Source of the DNA: an uncultured Alphaproteobacteria bacterium
GTDB lineage: Bacteria > Pseudomonadota > Alphaproteobacteria > CAAHEQ01 > UBA3637
Direction: 5' to 3'
Length of the DNA stretch: 10,608 nucleotides
Assembly (NCBI GenBank): GCA_947629595.1
Contig: CANREI010000040.1
Span: 1-10,608, forward strand
Each line of letters begins with the position of its first letter. The first letter of the stretch is position 1. The notes beneath the pieces were generated by a model. The model was not told the DNA's origin and ran no database searches. It worked only from the letters and a program-made list of their open reading frames with translations. This document shows, one piece after another, positions 1-6,880 of the stretch. A program made the translations under genes and the position numbers.

Positions 1-408
1 GTTTCTGCCGGTGAAATGAAAGCGGCAGCTGTTTTAAGTTTAACGGAAACGGTTCGGCGGCAAAAAATATTGGAATATATTTCTAAAACGGCGCCGCAAG
101 CTGCCTATACGTTGTCAAAACGCCTGATCACATTTGATGATTTCGCATTTTGGAGCGAAGATGATTTAAAATGTCTTTTAAAACAAACAGATGAAGAAAC
201 TTTGATTGTGGCTTTAAGTCATGTATCGGATACGGTGAAAGAGGCGTTTGTTCGCGTGATTGATCCGAAAAAATGGGTGGTTATTTTGCAAAAAACCACG
301 CAAACGCCGATTGAGAGTATTCAAAAAATAGAAGAAGCGCAGGCGCGAATGATTCAGCAGGCGCAACTGTTAATTGATACGCGAAAGTGTAAAGGAAAAA
401 TTTTATGA
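1..408 (+). CDS. fliG: FliG-like flagellar motor switch protein, C-terminal part (5' end outside window)
   Basis: The reading frame is open from base 1 and ends at TGA 406-408, so 135 codons are visible. The ATG at 16-18 is probably internal: the residues before it (V-S-A-G-E) run into 'MKAAAVLSL', which aligns with the FliG middle-domain start 'GGvKAaAeILN'. A full FliG is about 330 residues, so roughly the last 40% is present. Visible parts are a helical stretch 'RRQKILEYI', then the C-terminal motor-domain pattern 'FDDFAFWSEDDLKCLLKQTD', then a terminal helix 'IEEAQARMIQQAQLLID' like the FliG end. FliG is the rotor ring protein at the flagellar base that interacts with the stator. The usual 'DDRSIQRxLrEvD' segment is altered here to 'EDDLKCLLKQTD', losing the arginines. 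The stop overlaps the flhF start (ATGA), which suggests translational coupling. A FliG paralogue is possible. Confidence 0.72.
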   Translation, partial: VSAGEMKAAAVLSLTETVRRQKILEYISKTAPQAAYTLSKRLITFDDFAFWSEDDLKCLLKQTDEETLIVALSHVSDTVKEAFVRVIDPKKWVVILQKTTQTPIESIQKIEEAQARMIQQAQLLIDTRKCKGKIL

Positions 409-1364
409 AGCTGAAAACCTTTTCTGCCGACAGTATTCCCGAAGCCATGAACGCCGTTAAACAAACGTTCGGTGAAAATGCCGTGATTATTTCTTCCGGC
501 CGGTTGCCGAATCATACCGTTCGATTGGTGGTTGCGATTGAAGAAAACAATTCGAATCAAGAAGGGCCGGATCAGGAAATACGCAACCGTCGATTGGCTT
601 ATTTTCAAAATTTATTGGCACCGCATCATGTGTTTGATTCCTATTATGAACGCCTGTTAAATGCGCTATCCCGTAAAAGTGCCAAGTTAACCGAAGAAAA
701 ATGGTTGGTGGCAGCCTTGGAAGAAATGTATGTTTATAAATCAATCGCGCCGCTGAAAAAAAATAATGTTTCGGTGTTTTTAGGACCTGCGGGCAGCGGT
801 AAAACAACGGCGGTTGCCAAGGCGGCATTTCAAGCAAAAGCCAATCGCTTAAAAGCGGCTTGTGTGACGCTTGATCGGCAAAAAGTTTGCGGTGCGGCCG
901 AATTGGAACGGTTTGCCGGTTGGATGAATATTTCCTGCACCTGTTTAAACGATCTGTCAAAACTCAATGAAACCGTAACGGTTTTGCGCTTGTCGCATGA
1001 TGTGATTTTAATTGATACGCCGGCTTATAATCCCTATAATTCCACGGATTTAGAGAAAATTCGTGAAATTAAAACACAGCTTTCCGATGCGGAAATGATT
1101 TATACGCAACAAGCCGGGCTGGATTGCAAAGAAGCCGAAACACAAGGGGCTTTATTTGCCAAAGCCGGATGTACGGTTTTGCTGGGAACAAAATTAGATA
1201 TGGCACAATCTGTCGGCGGATTATTGCAAACGGCACTTTTCGGCTCTTATCAATGGGGCGGATGGAGTAAAAGCAATAAAATCACGGATTATCTGTTGGA
1301 GGCCGGCAGCGGAACGTTGAATAACATTATTCGGGGAATGCTTTATAAACGAGAGGATGACTAA
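405..1364 (+). CDS. flhF: FlhF, SRP-type GTPase for flagellar placement (divergent)
   Basis: This 319-residue protein starts 'MKLKTFSADSIPEAM', matching the FlhF N-terminus (MkiKtF.a.tm.EAl), followed by 'FGENAVIIS'. A short linker leads to the NG domain. The G1 P-loop 'GPAGSGKTT' lies at residues 127-135 and the G4-type 'TKLD' at 262-265, followed by 'SVGGLLQTALFGS' as in FlhF. FlhF marks the cell pole for flagellar assembly and works with FlhG. Oddities: the G2 region reads 'TLDRQKVCGA' where the family has 'TTDTYRIGA', and G3 reads 'DTPAYN' at 204-209 where it has 'DTAGR', so key Gly and Arg residues are replaced. At 319 aa it is shorter than the usual 370-430, mainly in the N-terminal/linker part. 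The ATG overlaps the fliG stop; the flhG start directly abuts its TAA. Identity is firm, but GTPase competence is uncertain. Confidence 0.9.
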   Translation: MKLKTFSADSIPEAMNAVKQTFGENAVIISSGRLPNHTVRLVVAIEENNSNQEGPDQEIRNRRLAYFQNLLAPHHVFDSYYERLLNALSRKSAKLTEEKWLVAALEEMYVYKSIAPLKKNNVSVFLGPAGSGKTTAVAKAAFQAKANRLKAACVTLDRQKVCGAAELERFAGWMNISCTCLNDLSKLNETVTVLRLSHDVILIDTPAYNPYNSTDLEKIREIKTQLSDAEMIYTQQAGLDCKEAETQGALFAKAGCTVLLGTKLDMAQSVGGLLQTALFGSYQWGGWSKSNKITDYLLEAGSGTLNNIIRGMLYKREDD

Positions 1365-2147
1365 ATGACACAACAAAATATTTCCGATATTTATGACCGC
1401 TTGGACGGACAAAATATTATTGCCGTCGCTTCGGGAAAAGGCGGAGTCGGCAAAACATTTTTATCCGTAACACTGGCGCATGCTTTTGCGACAAGCGGTG
1501 AAAAAGTATTGTTGGTTGACGGTGATTTAGGTTTGCCTAATATTGATATTCAGCTGGGCTTGAACACTTCTTGTGATATAGGGCAGGTGTTAACGGGGAA
1601 AATACCGATGAATCAAGCAATTTCCCACGTTCCTGCCATCGGATGTGCTGTTCTGACGGGACATTCGGGTTTGGTTGCAACAACGTCATTGAGTGACGGG
1701 CAATTACAATTATTACGCGATGATTTGCGTATTTTGGCGCAACATTATGATCGCGTGTTTTTGGATTTGGGAACGGGTATAGAAAAAACCATTACGCTTT
1801 TGGGCAGTGCCGCGGGAACGGTGTTAATTGTTTGTACGGAAGATCCGACCTCTTTGGCTGATGCTTATACGTTGGTGAAATATTTATCCGGGCAGGCAAC
1901 GCCGCCGCGGTTTCGGGTTGTGGTCAATATGGCCAACACGCAAAAAGAGGGGGAACAAACATATCAAACTCTTTTGAAAGCCTGTCAAAACTTTTTAAAT
2001 GCGGAATTGGAATTAGGGGGCATTATTCATCAGGAGTCGCATATTAAAGAATGTGTCCGGCAACAGGTGCCGTTTTTAACGACTTATCCCGATTCGCCGG
2101 TGGTTCAAGATATAGAAGCGTTGGTATCGTATTTAAAAAATCGATAA
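1365..2147 (+). CDS. flhG: FlhG/FleN, MinD-like ATPase controlling flagellar number
   Basis: This 260-residue ParA/MinD-superfamily protein has the deviant Walker A 'GKGGVGKT' at residues 24-31 with signature lysine K25. The 'VLLVDGDLGLPNIDIQLGL' segment at 48-66 corresponds to the MinD/FlhG 'DADLGLANvD' motif, and 'YDRVFLDLGTGI' is the Walker B-like strand. FlhG restrains flagellar number and stimulates FlhF GTPase. The adjacency to flhF, with ATG directly after the flhF TAA, distinguishes it from cell-division MinD. A Shine-Dalgarno 'GAGAGG' sits at 1351-1356. The 'DQA' motif many FlhG use to activate FlhF is not evident at the N-terminus (MTQQNISDIYDRLDG). The last helix, 'PVVQDIEALVSYLKNR', could be the amphipathic membrane-targeting helix. 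Last gene of the visible flagellar operon. Confidence 0.88.
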   Translation: MTQQNISDIYDRLDGQNIIAVASGKGGVGKTFLSVTLAHAFATSGEKVLLVDGDLGLPNIDIQLGLNTSCDIGQVLTGKIPMNQAISHVPAIGCAVLTGHSGLVATTSLSDGQLQLLRDDLRILAQHYDRVFLDLGTGIEKTITLLGSAAGTVLIVCTEDPTSLADAYTLVKYLSGQATPPRFRVVVNMANTQKEGEQTYQTLLKACQNFLNAELELGGIIHQESHIKECVRQQVPFLTTYPDSPVVQDIEALVSYLKNR

Positions 2148-2170
2148 AATTCGATTAAAAAGCGGCTGCA

Positions 2171-2199
2171 TTGAATAATATGTAAAATATGTTGTTCAA
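2171..2199 (+). other. RNA hairpin candidate between flhG and secA
   Basis: Bases 2171-2182 can pair with 2188-2199 in the plus-strand transcript. The stem is 12 pairs, three of them G-U wobbles, around a 5-base loop. The wobbles would be mismatches in the minus-strand RNA, so the structure favours plus-strand transcription. No U-run follows, so it is not an intrinsic terminator. It lies just before the candidate secA promoter and could mark the 3' end of, or protect, the flagellar transcript. Weak evidence in an AT-rich stretch. Confidence 0.25.
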
Positions 2200-2202
2200 G
2201 GG

Positions 2203-2231
2203 TTGACTTTCGGCTAAAAATAGATTATTTC
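2203..2231 (+). promoter_or_regulatory. Candidate sigma-70 promoter for secA
   Basis: A good -35 box TTGACT lies at 2203-2208. With a 17-base spacer the -10 would be TATTTC (2226-2231), which is only a partial match; TAGATT (2221-2226) is too close and TATAAA (2233-2238) too far. The site lies in the 116-base gap between flhG and secA, where a promoter is expected, but the -10 assignment is uncertain. Confidence 0.35.
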
Positions 2232-2263
2232 ATATAAATCAATTGAAATGTGAAAGGATAGAA

Positions 2264-4954
2264 ATGATATTAAAATCACTGTTTGGATCGGCAAATGACA
2301 GATATTTGCGGAAATTTAAAAAAACAATTGCTAAAATTAACGAGCTGGAAGCCTCTTATGAGAAATTAACCGATGATCAGTTGCGGGATAAAACACAAGA
2401 ATATAAAACGCGCATTCAAAACGGCGAATCGTTAGAAAGTTTATTGCCCGAAGCTTTTGCCAGTGTTCGGGAAGGGGCAAAAAGAACGTTGGGATTGCGA
2501 CCCTTTGACGTGCAATTGCTGGGCGGTATTATTTTAAATAACGGGCAAATTGCCGAAATGCGTACCGGCGAGGGTAAAACATTGGTTGCCACGTTGCCGG
2601 TTTATTTAAATGCTTTAACGGGTAAAGGTGTTCACGTGGTAACGGTGAACGATTATTTGGCCAAGCGCGACAGTGAATGGATGGGGCAAATTTATCGCTT
2701 TTTGGGGTTAAGCGTCGGCTGTATTGTGCATGACTTAACCGTTGAAGAACGGCGAGCGGCTTATAATGCCGATATTACTTATGCCACCAACAATGAGCTG
2801 GGTTTTGATTATTTGCGGGATAATATGCGCTTTGAATTAAAAGATATGGTGCAACGGCCGTTTTATTATGCCATTGTTGATGAAGTCGATTCGATTTTAA
2901 TTGATGAAGCGCGCACACCGTTGATTATTTCCGGCCCGGCGGAAGATTCGTCCGAGCGATATATCGCAGTGGATAAGCTGATGCGTTCCGTTCGGCCCGA
3001 GCATTATGAAAAAGATGAGAAACATCGCACTGCCACGTTAACGGAAGCGGGCACGGAGTTTGTCGAGGGCTTGTTGCAGGAAGCGGGGCTCATTCAAGGC
3101 TCCTTGTATGATACGCAAAACATTGCTTTTGTTCATCATGTGGATCAGGCGTTGAAAGCACATGTTTTATTCACGCGCGATAAAGATTATATCGTCAAGA
3201 ACAATCAGGTGATTATTATTGATGAATTTACGGGGCGTATGATGGAGGGACGGCGCTATTCCGACGGGTTGCATCAGGCTATTGAGGCCAAGGAAGGGGT
3301 GCCCATTCAGGCCGAAAATCAAACATTGGCCTCCATTACGTTCCAAAATTATTTCCGCATGTATCCGAAATTGGCGGGTATGACGGGAACGGCTATGACG
3401 GAAGCCGGTGAGTTTGACAGTATTTATCATTTGGAAGTGATTGAAATTCCCACCAATAAGCCGTCTGCCCGAAAAGATGAAAATGATGTGGTTTATCGTA
3501 CGGCGGAAGAAAAATATGATGCCATTATTGAAGAAATTAAAGCCGCGCATGCCAGAAAACAGCCCATTTTGGTCGGCACGACATCAATTGAAAAATCGGA
3601 AATTTTAGCCGATTTGTTGCGCAAACGTTCCGATATTCAATTTAACGTGTTAAATGCCCGTCATCATGAGCAGGAAGCCAAAATTGTGGCGCAAGCCGGT
3701 GTGCCGGGTGCCGTTACCATTGCCACGAATATGGCAGGGCGCGGAACGGATATTCAGTTAGGCGGTAACTTTGAAATGCGACTGGCGGAAGAATTGGAAA
3801 AGAATCCGACGGCGGATAAAGAAAAATTATCTGCCGAAATTAAGGCGGAAATTGCCAAAGGGAAGGAAATTGCCTTGGCGGCCGGCGGATTATATGTGTT
3901 GGGTTCCGAGCGACATGAAAGTCGGCGAATCGATAATCAGTTGCGCGGTCGGTCGGGTCGTCAGGGCGATCCGGGCTTGTCGCGATTCTATATTTCGCTG
4001 GAAGATGACTTAATGCGCATTTTCGGTTCGGAGCGGATTCAACAAATGCTTAAAACCATGGGGATGAAAAAAGGGGAAGCATTGGCGCATTCGTTTTTAA
4101 GCAAAGGCATTGCCGTGGCGCAACGCAAGGTGGAATCGTATCATTTCGATGTGCGTAAAAATTTGTTGAAATACGATGATGTGATGAACGATCAGCGCAA
4201 AGTGATTTATGAACAGCGCAAAGAGTTAATGGTGGCCGAATCGGTAACGGAAACGTTAAAAGAAATGCGTGATGACTGTATTGAAAATATGGTTTATGCG
4301 GTGGCGCCGAGTCGGTCCGTGCCGGAAAACTGGAATGCGGCAGATTTAGAAAATCAAACGCGGCGTTTATTGGGGTTAGATGTGCCGTTTGCCGCGTGGA
4401 TTAAAGAACCGGGAATGATTCCCGAAACCATGGTGGAGCGGTTACAAAGCGAAGCGGATAAGTCGGTGGCGGAAAAAATGAAAATTCTGCCCGAAGATGT
4501 GCGGCATCATTTGGAAAAAAGCATTTTAATTCAAGTGATTGATCAATCGTGGAAAGAACATTTGCAAACGCTTGATTTTATGAAAACCGCCATCAATTTA
4601 CGGGCATACGGGCAAAAGAATCCGTTGAACGAATATAAACGGGAAGCCTTTATTTTGTTTGAAAATTTGTTGGCGCGCGTGCGTGAGCGGGTGACACAGG
4701 TTATTTGTCACATGCAGTTTCAAATTCAAGAGCGACCGCCCGTTCAAACGCAGGAAAGTCATCCGTTGCCGCAATCGGCAGTGGCACCGCAACAGGAAAC
4801 GCCGTTTCGGCCGAATCCGCAAAGCGATTCCATGCGGGCGCAAACAACTGCCGGCGGTTCGTTTAACGGTATTGACGGACGAATCCCGCGAAACGCACCG
4901 TGTCCTTGCGGATCGGGTAAAAAATATAAACATTGTCACGGCGCCATCAAGTAA
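2264..4954 (+). CDS. secA: SecA, preprotein translocase ATPase
   Basis: This 896-residue protein, close to the 901 of E. coli SecA, is the ATP-driven motor that pushes unfolded preproteins through SecYEG at the inner membrane. I chose ATG 2264 because AAAGGA lies at 2253-2258, five bases upstream, and because 'MILKSLFGSANDRYLRKF' matches the family N-terminus; an in-frame TTG at 2243 would add seven residues and has no such support. Visible motifs: Walker A 'RTGEGKT' at 100-106, Walker B 'DEVD' at 206-209 followed by 'ILIDEARTPLIISGP', the 'EFTGRMMEGRRYSDGLHQA' segment, 'MAGRGTDIQLGG' and 'QLRGRSGRQGDPG' of NBD2, and 'LRAYGQKNPLNEYKREAF' of the helical wing region. The Pro/Gln-rich linker ends in the zinc motif CPCGSGKKYKHCHG, which binds lipid and SecB. 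All hallmark residues are intact. It probably has its own promoter and ends at a strong terminator. Confidence 0.98.
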   Translation: MILKSLFGSANDRYLRKFKKTIAKINELEASYEKLTDDQLRDKTQEYKTRIQNGESLESLLPEAFASVREGAKRTLGLRPFDVQLLGGIILNNGQIAEMRTGEGKTLVATLPVYLNALTGKGVHVVTVNDYLAKRDSEWMGQIYRFLGLSVGCIVHDLTVEERRAAYNADITYATNNELGFDYLRDNMRFELKDMVQRPFYYAIVDEVDSILIDEARTPLIISGPAEDSSERYIAVDKLMRSVRPEHYEKDEKHRTATLTEAGTEFVEGLLQEAGLIQGSLYDTQNIAFVHHVDQALKAHVLFTRDKDYIVKNNQVIIIDEFTGRMMEGRRYSDGLHQAIEAKEGVPIQAENQTLASITFQNYFRMYPKLAGMTGTAMTEAGEFDSIYHLEVIEIPTNKPSARKDENDVVYRTAEEKYDAIIEEIKAAHARKQPILVGTTSIEKSEILADLLRKRSDIQFNVLNARHHEQEAKIVAQAGVPGAVTIATNMAGRGTDIQLGGNFEMRLAEELEKNPTADKEKLSAEIKAEIAKGKEIALAAGGLYVLGSERHESRRIDNQLRGRSGRQGDPGLSRFYISLEDDLMRIFGSERIQQMLKTMGMKKGEALAHSFLSKGIAVAQRKVESYHFDVRKNLLKYDDVMNDQRKVIYEQRKELMVAESVTETLKEMRDDCIENMVYAVAPSRSVPENWNAADLENQTRRLLGLDVPFAAWIKEPGMIPETMVERLQSEADKSVAEKMKILPEDVRHHLEKSILIQVIDQSWKEHLQTLDFMKTAINLRAYGQKNPLNEYKREAFILFENLLARVRERVTQVICHMQFQIQERPPVQTQESHPLPQSAVAPQQETPFRPNPQSDSMRAQTTAGGSFNGIDGRIPRNAPCPCGSGKKYKHCHGAIK

Positions 4955-4968
4955 AAACAAGGCTTATC

Positions 4969-5004
4969 AAAAAACCGGAAGCAAACAGTCTTCCGGTTTT
5001 TTTT
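4969..5004 (+). terminator. Intrinsic terminator of secA, probably bidirectional
   Basis: Bases 4969-4981 (A-run, CCGGAAG) pair perfectly with 4990-5002 (CTTCCGG, T-run) around an 8-base loop, and the T-run extends to 5004. It begins 15 bases after the secA stop. The left arm begins with six A, which read as a T-run on the minus strand, so the same hairpin can end the convergent gene whose stop is at 5024. Confidence 0.9.
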
Positions 5005-5023
5005 AGGGACTGAAATTTTATAA

Positions 5024-6130
5024 TCAGCCTCTGGCATTATTCGCAACTACCCGTTGCCACATTAACGAATCCTCTTGAACGGAGGCGCCTGATTGAGCCA
5101 ACCGACTGTTCAAGTGTGACGTATTGCCGGCGGGATTAAGGATTTTATTGCATTGCGCCAAAAAGCGAGACGGATTTTCCTTTAAGCAGGAATCGGTAAC
5201 CAAAGCTTGGGCAGTGGCGTAAATTTTATTCGTTTCGTTCGGCGTTAACTGTTTTCCCTGCCGTTGTTGAATTTCAATCATGGCAGCGCCGGTAATCATG
5301 GCTAACACATTTTCGCAGCGCTTATCATGAGCCAAAATATGCCCTTGCATCGATTGCGCGGCTTGGGCAAATATGGTTTGCATTTGCTGTTGAACGGGTA
5401 AATGCGTATTTGATAAAATAACTTTTTCCGCGGCGACCATGGCGCGAATGCTGTCATTTTCAAATTGATTTTGAAGTGTGGGAATATTTTTATCGGAAAT
5501 AGTGCCTTGTTGAGCCTGACGCCAACGCAACGGCGTTTTTCTTCGATCAATGGCATTCAGGGAACGTAATTTGTTATAATATAATTTCACAAGGGCGGGA
5601 TAAGGCTTTGAATCGGCTCTGTTTTTAACGGAAGATATGACTTTTTGAGGAGAAGCGGCAGCAACGGCCGATTTTTTGCGTGAAAACAATCTTTTCCAAA
5701 AAGAAGGTTTGGTTTGTTTTTGCGTTTGAGCGGCCAGAGCCGTTGTTGTTCCGTCGGAAGTTTTTGCCAAAGCTCTGTCGAGTGAAGCCGGATCCAAAGC
5801 ATGACTGCATTCCGTACGGCTGATAGCTAAACATAAAGCGCGTAAAACTTGGGGATTGTTCATATCCAGTTTGGTTGAAGCGTTAACATTCAATCCGGCA
5901 TTTCTTAATTGTTTAATAACGCCGGCGGCATATTTTTGGGGATTATTTCCGTCACTGGCCGGGGCATAGACTTTAAAAATTTGGGCGGCCGTTTTATTGT
6001 GATAGCGTTTTTGTAACAATCGAATTAAAGCGCCGTAGCCTTCTTCCAAATTGGCGTAACGGGCATAACCTTTGCCGCCTTTTCCCCGAATACAGCCGGG
6101 GTTATTGTTCCTGATAGCAACTTTTGTCAT
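5024..6130 (-). CDS. Protein with N-terminal phage P5/lysozyme-like domain and unknown C-terminus
   Basis: This 368-residue protein has ATG at 6130-6128, preceded by AAGGA (6143-6139 on the minus strand) at 8-base spacing. Residues about 6-105 resemble the phage 'structural protein P5'/lysozyme-like family: 'RNNNPGCIRG', then 'YARYANLEEGYGALIRLLQKRY', 'FKVYAPASDGNNPQKYAAGV', and a closing 'NPQVLRALCLAISRTE'. The family usually reads 'NPGNIR'; here Asn is replaced by Cys at residue 13. Family members are virion or cell-wall-active proteins; a hydrolytic role here is inference and I cannot point to a catalytic residue. Residues about 135-170 are a basic linker ('FWKRLFSRKKS'). Residues about 170-368 are helix-rich and unrecognised. 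No signal peptide or membrane segment is visible, so export is unexplained. It is a lone gene convergent to secA with base use like its neighbours; a domesticated phage gene is the likeliest origin. Confidence 0.62.
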   Translation of the reverse strand: MTKVAIRNNNPGCIRGKGGKGYARYANLEEGYGALIRLLQKRYHNKTAAQIFKVYAPASDGNNPQKYAAGVIKQLRNAGLNVNASTKLDMNNPQVLRALCLAISRTECSHALDPASLDRALAKTSDGTTTALAAQTQKQTKPSFWKRLFSRKKSAVAAASPQKVISSVKNRADSKPYPALVKLYYNKLRSLNAIDRRKTPLRWRQAQQGTISDKNIPTLQNQFENDSIRAMVAAEKVILSNTHLPVQQQMQTIFAQAAQSMQGHILAHDKRCENVLAMITGAAMIEIQQRQGKQLTPNETNKIYATAQALVTDSCLKENPSRFLAQCNKILNPAGNTSHLNSRLAQSGASVQEDSLMWQRVVANNARG

Positions 6131-6165
6131 TTTTCTTTTCCTTATTGTATACTTTATTTGAACAC

Positions 6166-6181
6166 TGATAATATTTTATCA
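6166..6181. promoter_or_regulatory. Palindrome TGATAA-N4-TTATCA in divergent intergenic region
   Basis: This is a perfect 6+4+6 inverted repeat 36 bases upstream of the minus-strand start codon. On the minus strand it contains TATTAT (6173-6168), a possible -10 for that gene, although no good -35 is visible at 16-18 bases. The same half-site recurs inverted at 6279-6292. It could be an operator, but the surrounding DNA is very AT-rich and chance is not excluded. Confidence 0.3.
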
Positions 6182-6278
6182 CAAAAGGAAGATAATGAAA
6201 AGAATTATTTTTGAAAATAGACAAAAATATTTAATTTTGTGATTGCGTATTCTTATTTTAAAATATTTTTAATCGTTT

Positions 6279-6306
6279 TTATCATTTGATAACTTCTTAT
6301 TAAGAA
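6279..6306. promoter_or_regulatory. Two adjacent palindromes upstream of the DUF6468-like gene
   Basis: TTATCA-TT-TGATAA (6279-6292) is followed one base later by TTCTTA-T-TAAGAA (6294-6306); both are perfect inverted repeats. They sit just upstream of the candidate -10 at 6315 and cover its -35 position. The first uses the same half-site as the palindrome at 6166-6181. This arrangement is typical of an operator controlling a promoter, but no regulator gene is present to support it. Confidence 0.3.
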
Positions 6307-6314
6307 TTGTTGAG

Positions 6315-6334
6315 TATAGTATCAAAACAAGGAG
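6315..6334 (+). promoter_or_regulatory. Candidate -10 box and ribosome binding site for the DUF6468-like operon
   Basis: TATAGT at 6315-6320 is a good extended AT -10 candidate, giving a leader of about 14 bases. AAGGAG at 6329-6334 is a strong Shine-Dalgarno six bases before the ATG at 6341. No recognisable -35 lies at 16-18 bases upstream (ACTTCT at 17), so the promoter may need an activator or a different sigma factor. Confidence 0.4.
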
Positions 6335-6340
6335 TTTAAA

Positions 6341-6760
6341 ATGCCGATTACCGTAATTTTAGATGTGATTATCATTATATTGTTGGTTGCAGCCGTTATT
6401 TATGCCGTTATTTTGGATTCGCATTTATCGACAACGAAAGATAATTATCGGCAACTGTCTCATTTGATTGAGCAGTTTTATCAGGTTTCTCAAAACGTGC
6501 AGGAGGAATTAACGGCCGTGCAAAATTCCGAGCGGGAAATGCATCAGGAATTGATGAATCAAATTGACAAAGCCGGTGTGATGAAAGAAGAATTAACGCG
6601 CCTGTTGGAGAAGATTGATCAAAAAACGCATTTAATGGATTATGTTAAAACAAAGCGTTCCGTTCTGGCGCCCGAGCAGGTTCCGAATGTGAATGATTTG
6701 GATTTATCCGAATCGGAGCGCGATTTGTTGAATGCTTTAAATGAATTGAGGGTTTCATGA
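6341..6760 (+). CDS. DUF6468-like membrane-anchored coiled-coil protein
   Basis: This 139-residue protein begins with one hydrophobic helix at residues about 5-25 (from 'VILDVIIIILLVAAVIYA'). A long, charged, heptad-like helical region follows at about 30-100 ('EELTAVQNSEREMHQEL', 'MKEELTRLLEKIDQK'), then an acidic tail with 'LSESERDLLNAL'. This layout, and the 'eeLxxLLEk' segment, match my recollection of alphaproteobacterial DUF6468 proteins, which tend to sit beside fliM/MotE-type flagellar genes; that link is from memory and the function is unknown. A single-pass inner-membrane protein with a cytoplasmic coiled coil is the natural prediction. The ATG has a strong SD. Its TGA overlaps the next ATG (ATGA) and uppS follows, so a three-gene operon is likely. 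Confidence 0.65.
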   Translation: MPITVILDVIIIILLVAAVIYAVILDSHLSTTKDNYRQLSHLIEQFYQVSQNVQEELTAVQNSEREMHQELMNQIDKAGVMKEELTRLLEKIDQKTHLMDYVKTKRSVLAPEQVPNVNDLDLSESERDLLNALNELRVS

Positions 6761-6873
6761 AACAATTATGCCGAAAGAGCGGATTTTCCGTATTTTTTAT
6801 TGTGGTTGCGCTGGTGATGATCGGCATTCGATTATCCGATGTTTTTTCCGTCACCGATTTTATGATGAAATAG
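6757..6873 (+). CDS. 38-aa single-helix membrane peptide, possibly a severed MotE-type N-terminus
   Basis: A short open frame of 38 codons starts at the ATG overlapping the upstream TGA, with GAGGG at 6748-6752 as SD, and ends at TAG 6871-6873, seven bases before uppS. It reads as a basic start (MKQLCRKSG), a hydrophobic helix at about residues 9-26 ('FSVFFIVVALVMIGIRL') and a short tail 'SDVFSVTDFMMK'. In many alphaproteobacteria a MotE-like protein follows DUF6468 and begins with just such a helix and 'iRlgDv'-like residues, followed by more than 100 residues of coiled coil that are absent here. It is therefore either a truncated remnant or a genuine small membrane protein. Tight spacing on both sides argues that it is translated. 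Confidence 0.5.
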   Translation: MKQLCRKSGFSVFFIVVALVMIGIRLSDVFSVTDFMMK

Positions 6874-6880
6874 GTTCCGT

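Noticed and set aside
2138..2157. AATCG/CGATT inverted repeat at the end of flhG as terminator
   Set aside because: Five-base stem and no T-run on the plus strand.
3771..4013. Second plus-strand frame inside secA
   Set aside because: Shadow of the highly conserved secA frame; the composition is not protein-like and no start signal is present.
6144..6151. TATACAAT on the minus strand as -10 box for the P5-like gene
   Set aside because: The predicted transcription start would fall inside the Shine-Dalgarno (6143-6139), and no -35 fits.
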